Below, piece by piece: positions 1 to 7,099 of a stretch of DNA of 11,827 nucleotides. Below the pieces are notes generated by a model. It searched no databases, was not told the DNA's origin, and saw only the letters and a program-made list of their open reading frames with translations. The first letter of the stretch is position 1, and each line of letters starts with the position of its first letter. This DNA comes from Neolentinus lepideus HHB14362 ss-1 (lineage: Eukaryota; Basidiomycota; Agaricomycetes; Gloeophyllales; Gloeophyllaceae): positions 27,034-38,860 of the forward strand of contig KV425629.1 in NCBI GenBank assembly GCA_001632425.1. Direction: 5' to 3'. The translations under genes and the position numbers were made by a program.

Positions 1-1590
1 TTCAAGGGCGAGGAGCATACCAGTGAGCCTCAGACTTTCCGCAAAGCGATGCAGCATCCAGAGGAGGAGCGCCAACAGTGGTTGAACGCTGCTCAGGATG
101 AGATCCAGTCTCTCGTCGAGAATGGGACATTTGAACTCGTTGAGTGTCCTCTGGGTCGCAAGGCCATTGGGAGTCGCTGGGTCTTCAAGGTAAAGCGCAA
201 TGCGGATGGCTCTATTGAGTGCTACAAGGGTCGTTTGGTGGCAAAGGGCTTCTCACAGCGCCCTGGTTTCAATTACAATGAAACTTTTGCTCCAACTCCA
301 AAGTGGGCCTCTCTGCGCACCATCCTCGCCTTAGCTGCACTAGAGGATTTGGAGCTTGAGAGTGTTGATATTTCGACTGCGTATCTCAATGGGACATTGG
401 CGGAGGACGTTTATATGCGTCAACCTGAGGGATTTGAGCAGAAAGGCCCTGAGTCGGTTTGGCGATTGCAGAAGTCGCTTTATGGCCTTAAGCAGGCTGG
501 GAGGCGTTGGCATGAGAAGCTGAATGAGGTCTTGACTGAGAAGCTAGGATTCTCGCATCTGACCTGTGAGCATAGCGTCTGGGTCTATGGGAAGGACAAT
601 GTGCGTATCATCATCCCTGTCTTTGTCGATGACATGACTATTGCCAGCAAGTCCTCTGCTGCGATTCAGAAGGTCAAGGACGACTTGAGGCAGCATTTCA
701 AGCTGCGTGACTTAGGTCCTACCTCCTGGCTCCTACGCATCGAAATCAAGCGTGATAGCTCCTCTTGGACTCTGACCATCTCTCAGCGACAGTACATCCT
801 CGATATCTTGTCGCGCTTTAGTATGGCTGACTGTGACTCTGTCTCAACACCTATGGACCCTGGCTCTAAGCTTAGTGCGACCATGGCTCCTCAGACTCAA
901 GCTGAGTGTGATGAGATGCGCTCTGTGCCATACATCAATGCAGTTGGTGCCCTCACTTATCTGGCTGTTGCTACACGTCCGGACATTGCTTACAGTGTTG
1001 GAGTCCTGGTGCGCTTCAGCAAGAATCCTGGCAAGCGTCACTGGAAGGCTGTTAAGCACCCATTTCGCTATCTCAAGGGTACTATGGACTACAAGCTGAC
1101 GTACTCTCCCTCATCGTCGTCTGCGCTGTTCACCACCTTCACTGACACTGATCATGCTGGGAACCCAGACAATGGTCGCTCTACCAGCAGTTATGTTGTC
1201 AAGATGGGTTCTGGTGCTATCTCTTGGTCCAGTCACCTCCAGTCTATCGTTACTCTCTCGACTACTGAGGCTGAGTATGTTGCTGCTGTCTCTGAGGGAC
1301 AGGAGATCCTCTGGCTGCGAAACTTCTTGATTGAGCTTGGTTATCCTCTCTCCGGGCTGTCTATGCTTTACATCAATAACCAATCTGCTCTGGCTGTCGC
1401 GAAGAATCCAGAGCATCATGGGCACATGAAGCACTTGAACCTGAGGTTCTACTGGCTGCGGGACGAGGTTGCGAGGGGTAGGATTGGGATGGCACATCTT
1501 AGGATGGATGAGATGCCAGCTGATTGTATGACAAAAGTGTTGGCTAAGGGGAAGGTGGAGATCATGGTTGGTCTTTTGGGTTTGGTCTGA
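1..1590 (+). CDS. Ty1/copia Pol, C-terminal part: reverse transcriptase and RNase H (5' end outside window)
   Basis: The frame is already open at base 1, so the ATG at 49 is internal and not a true start; residues below count from it. Product: the C-terminal part of a copia polyprotein that copies element RNA into DNA. The RT domain begins near residue 45 with VFKVKRNADGSIE, then VDISTAYLNG (first catalytic Asp), LKQAGRRWHEKLN, and the FVDD active site near residue 190. RNase H follows the YLKGT segment, with TDTDHAG and TTEAEY. It ends in ADCMTKVLAKGK, the usual copia terminus, with TGA at 1588. A polypurine tract and LTR follow directly. Odd: the positions usually Asp in YxDNQSA and HxDxR read Asn (N443, N464), while the minus-strand copy in this window keeps Asp at both, so RNase H is probably dead. 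LLRIEIKRD and KHPFRYLKGT also look unlike the family. Very confident on family; activity unlikely. Confidence 0.95.
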   Translation, partial: FKGEEHTSEPQTFRKAMQHPEEERQQWLNAAQDEIQSLVENGTFELVECPLGRKAIGSRWVFKVKRNADGSIECYKGRLVAKGFSQRPGFNYNETFAPTPKWASLRTILALAALEDLELESVDISTAYLNGTLAEDVYMRQPEGFEQKGPESVWRLQKSLYGLKQAGRRWHEKLNEVLTEKLGFSHLTCEHSVWVYGKDNVRIIIPVFVDDMTIASKSSAAIQKVKDDLRQHFKLRDLGPTSWLLRIEIKRDSSSWTLTISQRQYILDILSRFSMADCDSVSTPMDPGSKLSATMAPQTQAECDEMRSVPYINAVGALTYLAVATRPDIAYSVGVLVRFSKNPGKRHWKAVKHPFRYLKGTMDYKLTYSPSSSSALFTTFTDTDHAGNPDNGRSTSSYVVKMGSGAISWSSHLQSIVTLSTTEAEYVAAVSEGQEILWLRNFLIELGYPLSGLSMLYINNQSALAVAKNPEHHGHMKHLNLRFYWLRDEVARGRIGMAHLRMDEMPADCMTKVLAKGKVEIMVGLLGLV

Positions 1591-1604
1591 TTGGCAGAGG
1601 TGCC

Positions 1605-1618
1605 GTGTCAGGGGGGAG
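1605..1618 (+). other. Polypurine tract of the first copia element
   Basis: A GGGGGGAG run lies directly before TGTTGG, 14 bases after the pol stop codon. This is the site that primes plus-strand DNA synthesis in LTR retrotransposons. The same core, GTCAGGGGGGAG, recurs on the minus strand at 6846-6857. Confidence 0.85.
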
Positions 1619-2428
1619 TGTTGGCATTAGTGCCTATCCGGACAGCAAGACTCTATTACTATGCAAAATAATATCCGCCTTCAGCCCGGTGATAGGCCCT
1701 GTTGGCTTCTGACCCCAGAAAACGCGACTTAGGGCGATTCCGCGCACTTCGTGGGAACGGCGACTTAGCGACTCAATAGTGCACTGTCGGTACTCTGCGC
1801 ACTAGCGACCCTACGCACCAGTGACAAGGCTCTCGGCTCCTCGGCGGACTTAGGACGGCTCCTCGGTAGCTCAGACATCGGGCGTCATTCAGTCGAGTCA
1901 TCGGCATTTCGGCATGCGTCGGCCGGCGTTCTTACTGCGGTCTGAACCGAGGCGGTGTCTCAGGGCGCCTTTCCATATGGCATACAGCCCGCCGTCACCT
2001 CAGATCAGCGCAAGTTCTATTGGTGCGACTTTCCTTATGCATGCAGTGCGCATTGACACATGGCGTGACCACGGCTATCACAACACCGCCGCACCACAGA
2101 GCGGCCCCGCCCTTTATCCCTCTTTCGGCAGCATCGCGCTAGTATCGGCAGCATAGCCCGCCCCCGGATCATCGAAGAGGCGCGCCCTAACGCAAAGTCA
2201 AGACGCACCCGACTGGCTCCCGTCCCCGGAGCGGCGCGCGTGCTAGAGTTGGTCACACAGGTTATTAGTTGCAGAGTGCAGAGCGCATGTGGATTAGGAG
2301 CAAGGCAGTACAGGTCGTATGGATGTGAGGCTGAGCAGAGGCGCAATTCGCGGTAGTAGGTAGATAGGATCGGACACGGAGTAGTCGTTCTTACGTATTT
2401 CAGCCATTACTTTACTGTCTGTACAACA
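1619..2428 (+). repeat. 3' LTR of the first copia element (3' boundary uncertain)
   Basis: The LTR start TGTTGGCATTAG follows the polypurine tract with no gap. No second copy is present in the window to fix the far end; CAACA at 2424-2428 is the best candidate because it complements the TGTTG start, giving about 810 bp. The interval is GC-rich and noncoding. It holds short direct repeats: CGGCTCCTCGG at 1834 and 1856, GCGACTTAG at 1724 and 1760, and TCGGCAGCAT at 2125 and 2145. A second TGTTGGC occurs at 1700, so part of this stretch could belong to another LTR, possibly that of the downstream gypsy element. The LTR start at 9765 shares the first 18 bases, so the two are relatives. Short open frames here do not look coding. 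Confidence 0.6.
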
Positions 2429-2823
2429 AGTTATCTTCACCACACACTTCAGATCTCAGTCTTGCATCAGAGCTTTCTTTCTAAGTCCGTCTTGCGACTC
2501 GCGTTTAGGTACTCTTGCGTACCTCCAACTTCTCCCAGAGATAGCGACTGAGTACACCAGCGTAGCGTCGCTGTTTGTAAGTCACCCCTTATATGTTCCC
2601 TTCTCCAAGACAGCCTCGTGTGCTGTAGTGTAGTGCTAATCAGAGTCGATATACATCCGAGTTAGAGATAGCGACTACCAGCAGCGCTCCACTATAGAGC
2701 GTCGAATACCACATAGCGCCAAACAAGAGGACTATCGCACAGCGCCCATACCGCGCTGTGCATATAGCGCTACATAGCGCATAGCGTCGCCTTCATTCCA
2801 CAGACTGCCGCCGAGTAGCGACT
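2429..2823 (+). repeat. Probable gypsy 5' LTR / leader segment with TAGCG motif cluster
   Basis: Noncoding stretch between the copia LTR and the gypsy primer-binding site. Eight TAGCG pentamers lie at 2542, 2563, 2669, 2714, 2765, 2775, 2782 and 2816, far more than expected in under 300 bases. Three of them extend to TAGCGACT (2542, 2669, 2816), an octamer also present at 1766. By position this should be the U3/R/U5 of the gypsy element, but no clear TG...CA boundaries or second LTR copy can be seen. A GTAAGT at 2577-2582 could be a splice donor for a leader intron. Confidence 0.4.
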
Positions 2824-2834
2824 TGGCGCCAACC
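2824..2834 (+). other. Candidate gypsy primer-binding site
   Basis: TGGCGCCAACC starts with TGG, the complement of a tRNA CCA end, and TGGCGCC-type sites are common in gypsy/retroviral elements. It sits downstream of the motif cluster and upstream of gag. No LTR end is proven next to it, and TTGGCGCCAA is also a palindrome, so the call is moderate. Confidence 0.4.
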
Positions 2835-2969
2835 TTCCTTTAGCCCCACCTATACATCTCACCTTCACCCATCCCCTCCAAACTATATTACCCTTCGCTA
2901 CCCCGGGCCTCGCAGCCATCTGACACCAAGGGCTTTGGTGTTTGCTTTGTGGTTGTGTCTACACTTTAG
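2835..2969 (+). other. Gypsy untranslated leader, no coding signal
   Basis: C/T-rich sequence that turns T/G-rich after about 2930. The frame that later encodes Gag is closed here by TAG at 2967-2969. CTTTAG at this stop could equally be a splice acceptor. Nothing else is recognised. Confidence 0.35.
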
Positions 2970-3419
2970 GTCTCTTTTCCGTGGGTTTCGTCGTGTGTCT
3001 GTGCGTATCATTTTGGAGCCCACCGTGAGGGGAGATTTCACGAGACGTCGGGGCACGATCAAGATGATAGCGATCTCCATAGAGAGCTCGAACAGCACCA
3101 AGAACATTTCCTAGACCTTGTCGAAAGGGAGCGCATTAATAGCGAAGCGATCGAAGAAGTCTACGACGCAGCGGTAGCTATCGCCAACCATCTCTATCCA
3201 GGTCATCTTGCCCAAACACCGTCCGACATCCCTCACAGCAACTCAGAATCCTCTGAAGAGGTACCCCTGGCTTCACTATTCCCAAGGCGCCGATCAGCTC
3301 GCATAGCTGCGCTATCTGCACCTCCTTCACAAACCGCTTCACCGCCGCCCATCTCCCCTATCGACGAACATCCAGTCCTCCCACCATCCACTCCAGAAAC
3401 CATCTCCGAGACCAGCCCA
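2970..3419 (+). other. Coding-like extension of gypsy Gag upstream of its first ATG
   Basis: This stretch is open and in frame with the Gag start at 3420 for 150 codons, with no in-frame ATG. From about 3060 its translation looks like real protein: acidic and helix-prone (DDSDLHRELEQHQEHFLDLVERER, positions 3063-3134), then a Ser/Pro-rich part (FPRRRSARIAA, then SQTASPPP). I infer that the original Gag began further upstream through an exon, a frameshift or a lost start codon. The first 90 bases look less protein-like. Confidence 0.5.
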
Positions 3420-5642
3420 ATGACAGACGTCAAAGCTCTCCCATCGCGTCGTGACAAGGCAGCGCCGGTATTCGATCCCGAAAACCCGCGATCGCTATTG
3501 CGCTACTTGGAAGACTTAGAGGATCTCTTCAAGGCGCACCCAACCCTCATAACGAACGAAGCAGACAAGAAGCGCGCCACCATCAAATATGTGCCTATGC
3601 ACAAAGAGGAGATGTGGAAAGGGTCGCCGGAATATGAGGACACAGCCAAAACATATGAGGAGTTTGTCACGGCGCTCAAAATGCTATACCCAGCGGTGCG
3701 CGAAGACCAGCGCTATTCTGTAGGCGACATGGATAGACTGGTTGGGGAGCGTGTACGCATCGGTATCCACAACTTGGCAGACCTATCAACCTTCTACCGC
3801 GAATTCCTCCTCATCACGTGTTTCCTCCATCGCAGGGACCTTATCTCAGAGCGCGAGCAGAACCGTGCTTTCCAGCACACCCACAACCAAGATTTGTGGA
3901 CCAAGGTGTACACGCGCCTCCAGATAAAGAACCCCGAACAAGCGGCGGATACTCCTTACGGCGTCACCTCAGTATTCGAGGCGGCATCATTCTTTCTTGC
4001 TGGAACGCCCGCTACCATGATAACGGAAGCAAAGGCAGAGACCCTGGAAGGAAAAGTCAAAGTAGAAGAGTATACGTCGCTGGTGGACATCATCACGAAA
4101 GTGGTCTCCCAGTCGCTTGCACCTACCTTGGCGGCGATGGCGCAGGGAAGCACGATGGCCGCGAATAGCGCACCAGCACGCGCGATGCCTACAGTGCCCT
4201 CCCAGTGCCACTACTGCACCGCAAACGATCACTCCATACGGCGCTGCCCCAAGGTTGATGAAGACCAGCGAGCGGGACGAGTGATGAGGAACATAGAGGG
4301 AAAGGTAGTGCGACCATCGGGAATAATGGTGCCACAGAACCTCCCGGGCGCAAACATGCGCGAGCGGATTATGGAGTGGCATAGGCGCAACCCAAGTCAA
4401 GTGGCAGCCAACATCATCGAGCAGATGATCTACGAGGACGTCAAGATGGTCGGTGCCCCTCGTGACATATTCCAACTAGACGTCAATGAGTGCATCGAAT
4501 CGCTAGAGAAGGAGCTATTCGCTCTTAGAAAGTGCCCGACCTTCGACGGCATACAGGTCCCACCACACCCAGATGAAGGAAAGGCGCCCGCGCTACCTAT
4601 CAACGCGACCCCCTCTGCACCAGCGGTACCTGAGAAAACAACCGCACCAGCGCCAGGACCCTCGACGCCCAGCAAACTGCACGACCCACCGCCTCATATG
4701 CCAAATGCACCTATCCATCCGTACGCCCAAGCGCGCAACATCAATCGCCCGCGTCAACCTGCGCCCAAAACAGTCCGCTTCGATACATCGCAGGAGAAAG
4801 TAGCAGAAGCTGAGCAAGCGCGCTCTAAGGAGCCGGCATATCGTGCGCAAGCCCTGGTTTACGATCCAGTCATCTCGGAGAACGTCTTCCGGCAGTTGCT
4901 ATCTACCCCATACGTGTCGCTCACCTCCCAGGAACTACTCGCTATCTCGCCCGAAGTTAGGAACAAGTACCACGATCTCGTCACACCCAAGCACGTCCCT
5001 CCTACTCCAGAGCGCATACAAGCGACACTAGAAGAGGTGGCCGATGAGGAGCTCACCTCGCCTGAGACATTCCTACGCTCCGATCTCTTGACGTATGGCA
5101 AAACGGAGGAGCGCGGCGAAATCATCGTACCCGACCCTGTGGACCAATACTTCAAAGGGTTAGCGCCAGGCGAAATACCGCTACATTTCCATGTAGCGAA
5201 GGAGTCGCTAGCGCTGCGCTCAATAGTCAGTTTGGTTGATAACAAGGAGAAGGTCAAAGCGATCCTCAACCCCAGTTCCCAAATCATTGCTATGTCGGAA
5301 GGAGTATGCTTGTCTCTTGGGGTCGCTTTCGATCCTACGGTTAGGGTGCAGATGCAGTCTGCAAACAAAACGGTCGACCTCACTCTCGGTTTAGCGCACA
5401 ACATCCCGTTCCAGGCGGGGTCCATCACATTGTATCTTCAAATGCATGTGGTATGCGACCCCACCTATGACATCCTACTGGGCCGGCCTTTCGACGTCTT
5501 AACGCAGAGCAACATTCGGAACTTCTTCAACGAGACGCAGACCATCACAATCACCGATCCGAATAGCGACCTGGTAGCGACAATACCGACATACCCGCGA
5601 GGCAAGCCGCGCTTCCTCGGCGGATCCTTTCGCGGCGAGTGA
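3420..5642 (+). CDS. Ty3/gypsy Gag-protease polyprotein
   Basis: 740 residues from the first ATG. The N-terminal half is Gag-like: a charged region with DLEDLFKAHPTL near residue 32, then a capsid-type helical stretch (YSVGDMDRLV, FYREFLLI). A CCHC zinc knuckle lies at C263-C266-H271-C276 and would bind element RNA. Residues about 390-470 form a Pro/Ala-rich linker. The retropepsin-like domain starts near residue 600: KAILNPSSQ (617-621), MSEGV, then YDILLGRPF and ITITDPNSD, a pattern known in basidiomycete gypsy elements. The active-site Asp and the Gly after it read Asn617 and Ser619, so the protease should not cut. Pol follows in the +1 frame, overlapping from 5578. Upstream in-frame sequence suggests that the true N terminus lies before 3420. 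The family call is firm; a working product is unlikely. Confidence 0.88.
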   Translation: MTDVKALPSRRDKAAPVFDPENPRSLLRYLEDLEDLFKAHPTLITNEADKKRATIKYVPMHKEEMWKGSPEYEDTAKTYEEFVTALKMLYPAVREDQRYSVGDMDRLVGERVRIGIHNLADLSTFYREFLLITCFLHRRDLISEREQNRAFQHTHNQDLWTKVYTRLQIKNPEQAADTPYGVTSVFEAASFFLAGTPATMITEAKAETLEGKVKVEEYTSLVDIITKVVSQSLAPTLAAMAQGSTMAANSAPARAMPTVPSQCHYCTANDHSIRRCPKVDEDQRAGRVMRNIEGKVVRPSGIMVPQNLPGANMRERIMEWHRRNPSQVAANIIEQMIYEDVKMVGAPRDIFQLDVNECIESLEKELFALRKCPTFDGIQVPPHPDEGKAPALPINATPSAPAVPEKTTAPAPGPSTPSKLHDPPPHMPNAPIHPYAQARNINRPRQPAPKTVRFDTSQEKVAEAEQARSKEPAYRAQALVYDPVISENVFRQLLSTPYVSLTSQELLAISPEVRNKYHDLVTPKHVPPTPERIQATLEEVADEELTSPETFLRSDLLTYGKTEERGEIIVPDPVDQYFKGLAPGEIPLHFHVAKESLALRSIVSLVDNKEKVKAILNPSSQIIAMSEGVCLSLGVAFDPTVRVQMQSANKTVDLTLGLAHNIPFQAGSITLYLQMHVVCDPTYDILLGRPFDVLTQSNIRNFFNETQTITITDPNSDLVATIPTYPRGKPRFLGGSFRGE

Positions 5643-6145
5643 AGAATCCCTGCACCACGAAGAGGATAGTCCATTTGACTCCGACTGGGTCGCAGTCGTC
5701 ATAGAGGCGTCCGCCACCCCCGATGCTTTCTACATCTCATCGCTATGCAAAATCAACTTAGACGAAAGTGCGAGTGAGCTCCCAGATGGACTCCTCCACT
5801 CCATATACCTTTCCGCTTGTGACTCCCCATCCGTCTCTCAGTTTCTTACACAGTCTTTGGGTTCTTATTGGGTTCCAACAGCAGAAAATATCAAATCACA
5901 AAAACATTCCACCGACTCTCTCGTGTCGGTCCTAGCAGCGACGAAAAAGAAGTACCAACCAGTAGCGCAGAAGGTGCACGCGGTACCTGCGACACTACCA
6001 AAAGAATATCGCATCATACGAAACATCACCAGTGACCCTTTAGCAGACATGCCAACTCTCAGTCCGACCCCACAAGCGTTCAAACCTACAGGGCACTATA
6101 CCGCAGACCGGCGCGAGGCGCTACACAAGGCGCATCCCGAAGGAT
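5578..6145 (+). pseudogene. Gypsy Pol, N-terminal fragment before the RT core
   Basis: The frame opens after TAG at 5575-5577 and overlaps the end of the Gag-protease frame by 65 bases. It reads EESLHHEEDSPFDSDW, a spacer, KKKYQPVAQKVHAV, then LPKEYRIIRNITSDPLADMPTLSP and GHYTADRREALHKAHPEGF. The last part is the conserved stretch just before the RT domain of basidiomycete gypsy elements, where WPEE normally follows. Here the sequence switches to copia at about 6143-6149, and TGA at 6151-6153 ends the frame. RT, RNase H and integrase of this element are absent from the window. It may have been made by programmed +1 frameshifting, or the shift may be decay. Confidence 0.75.
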
Positions 6146-6529
6146 TCTATTGAGCGCTACAAGGGCTGCTTGGTGGCAAAGGGCTTCTCACAGCGCCCTG
6201 GTTTCAATTACAATGAGACTTTTGCTCCAACTCCTCAGTGGGCCTCTCTGCATGCCATCCTCGCATTAGCTGCTTTAGAGCACTTGGAACTTGAGAGCAT
6301 CGATATTTCGACTGCGTATCTCAATGGGACGTTGGAGGAGGACGTTTATATGCGTCAACCTGAGGGATTTGAGCAGAAGGGACCAGAGTGGGTTTGGCGA
6401 TTGCAGAAATCACTTTATGGCCTTAAGCAGGCTGGGAGACGTTGGCATGAGAAGCTGAATGAGGTCTTGACTGAGAAGCTAGGGTTCTTGCATCTGACTT
6501 GCGAGCATAATGTCTGGGTCTATGGGAAG
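6146..6529 (+). pseudogene. Copia reverse transcriptase fragment, same family as the first element
   Basis: The frame reads SIERYKGCLVAKGFSQRPGF, then VDISTAYLNG and LKQAGRRWHEKLN, ending at VWVYGK. Against bases 212-595 of the first element I count about 34 mismatches in 384, so about 91% identity, with the same reading frame. It is truncated at both ends: on the left it is fused to gypsy sequence inside the codons for DGSIE, on the right a minus-strand copia LTR begins directly after the Lys codon. The FVDD motif and everything after it are missing. The frame runs on into the LTR to a stop before 6641, but that tail is not native. Confidence 0.92.
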
Positions 6530-6845
6530 TGTTGGCTGTGGAAGATACTAGCTTCAGACAACACCCAAGGGCTAAGTCAAACTGTGTCAAGACTGGGGGA
6601 CACAGAGCGACTTAGGGAGCGCTTATATACTCTAGGATAGAAAGGGCACGAAGGGACAAAGACAGATGAAGGGAACATCGAAATAGAAAGAAGAACAAAC
6701 ACAACAAAGACAACAAAGAGAAACAAAGGCAGTGCCTCAGAATAAAGGCAGTGGCTCAGAACAAGGAAACTCGGCCTAGACTGTTCTGGGCCATTCCATG
6801 AGCCACTCAGTCAACAAAGAGTGACCAAGTCATTCAATCCTAACA
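6530..6845 (-). repeat. 3' LTR of the minus-strand copia element
   Basis: Read on the minus strand it starts TGTTAGGATT at 6845 and ends CAGCCAACA at 6530, giving a 316-bp LTR with TGTT(A/G)G...CCAACA ends. It is preceded on that strand by a polypurine tract. It interrupts copia RT after GGAAG (6525-6529), the likely target-site duplication. The other duplication and the 5' LTR are not in the window, since this element is cut at 9764. It contains a TATA-like box and a T-rich tract. Confidence 0.85.
6622..6629 (-). promoter_or_regulatory. TATA-like box in the minus-strand LTR
   Basis: TATATAAG on the minus strand, about 220 bases into the LTR, where the U3/R promoter of a copia element is expected. 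In a 3' LTR it could fire outward towards the copia RT and gypsy sequence to the left. Confidence 0.5.
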
Positions 6846-6857
6846 CTCCCCCCTGAC
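6846..6857 (-). other. Polypurine tract of the minus-strand copia element
   Basis: On the minus strand this is GTCAGGGGGGAG immediately before the LTR and a few bases after the RNase H stop codon (6861-6863). It is the same 12-mer as in the first element, showing related families despite different LTRs. Confidence 0.85.
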
Positions 6858-6860
6858 TGG

Positions 6861-7099
6861 TCACTTCCCTAATCCAAGCATCTTCACCATCTCCAACACT
6901 TTCGGCCTAGGCAGAGACTTGGTCAAGATATCCGCAGGCATGTATGACGTCCTAAGATGGATCATCTTGAGATTGCCTTTAGCAACTTCATCCCTGAGCC
7001 AGTAAAAGCGCAAATCTAATTGCTTCATGTGCCCATGGTGCTCTGGATTCTTTGCAACAGATAGAGCAGAGAGGTTGTCGATATAGAGAGTGGAAGGAG
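6861..7099 (-). pseudogene. RNase H C-terminal fragment of the minus-strand copia
   Basis: A minus-strand frame ending with TGA at 6861-6863 reads STLYIDNLSALSVAKNPEHH, then KQLDLRFYWLRDEVAKG and MPADILTKSLPRPK, the C terminus of copia RNase H. It keeps the two Asp residues (YIDN, LDLR) that are Asn in the first element. It is in a different frame from the RT part upstream because about 271 nt are missing between them. That deletion removed the first catalytic Asp and the Glu of TTEAEY, so the domain is dead. Confidence 0.85.

Noticed and set aside
2125..2154. TCGGCAGCAT repeated with a 20-base period, considered as a CRISPR-like or tandem array
   Set aside because: Only two copies, in LTR sequence of a eukaryotic genome.
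1914..2346. Short open frames on both strands in the LTR region
   Set aside because: They overlap each other, lack any family motif and lie in LTR sequence; GC-rich DNA gives such frames by chance.
3956..5428. Several antisense or alternative-frame open frames across the gypsy Gag
   Set aside because: They are shadows of the Gag-protease frame, with no recognisable motifs and odd composition.
6170..6640. A separate 156-residue gene
   Set aside because: Its first 120 residues are a truncated copia RT and the rest is read-through into a minus-strand LTR.
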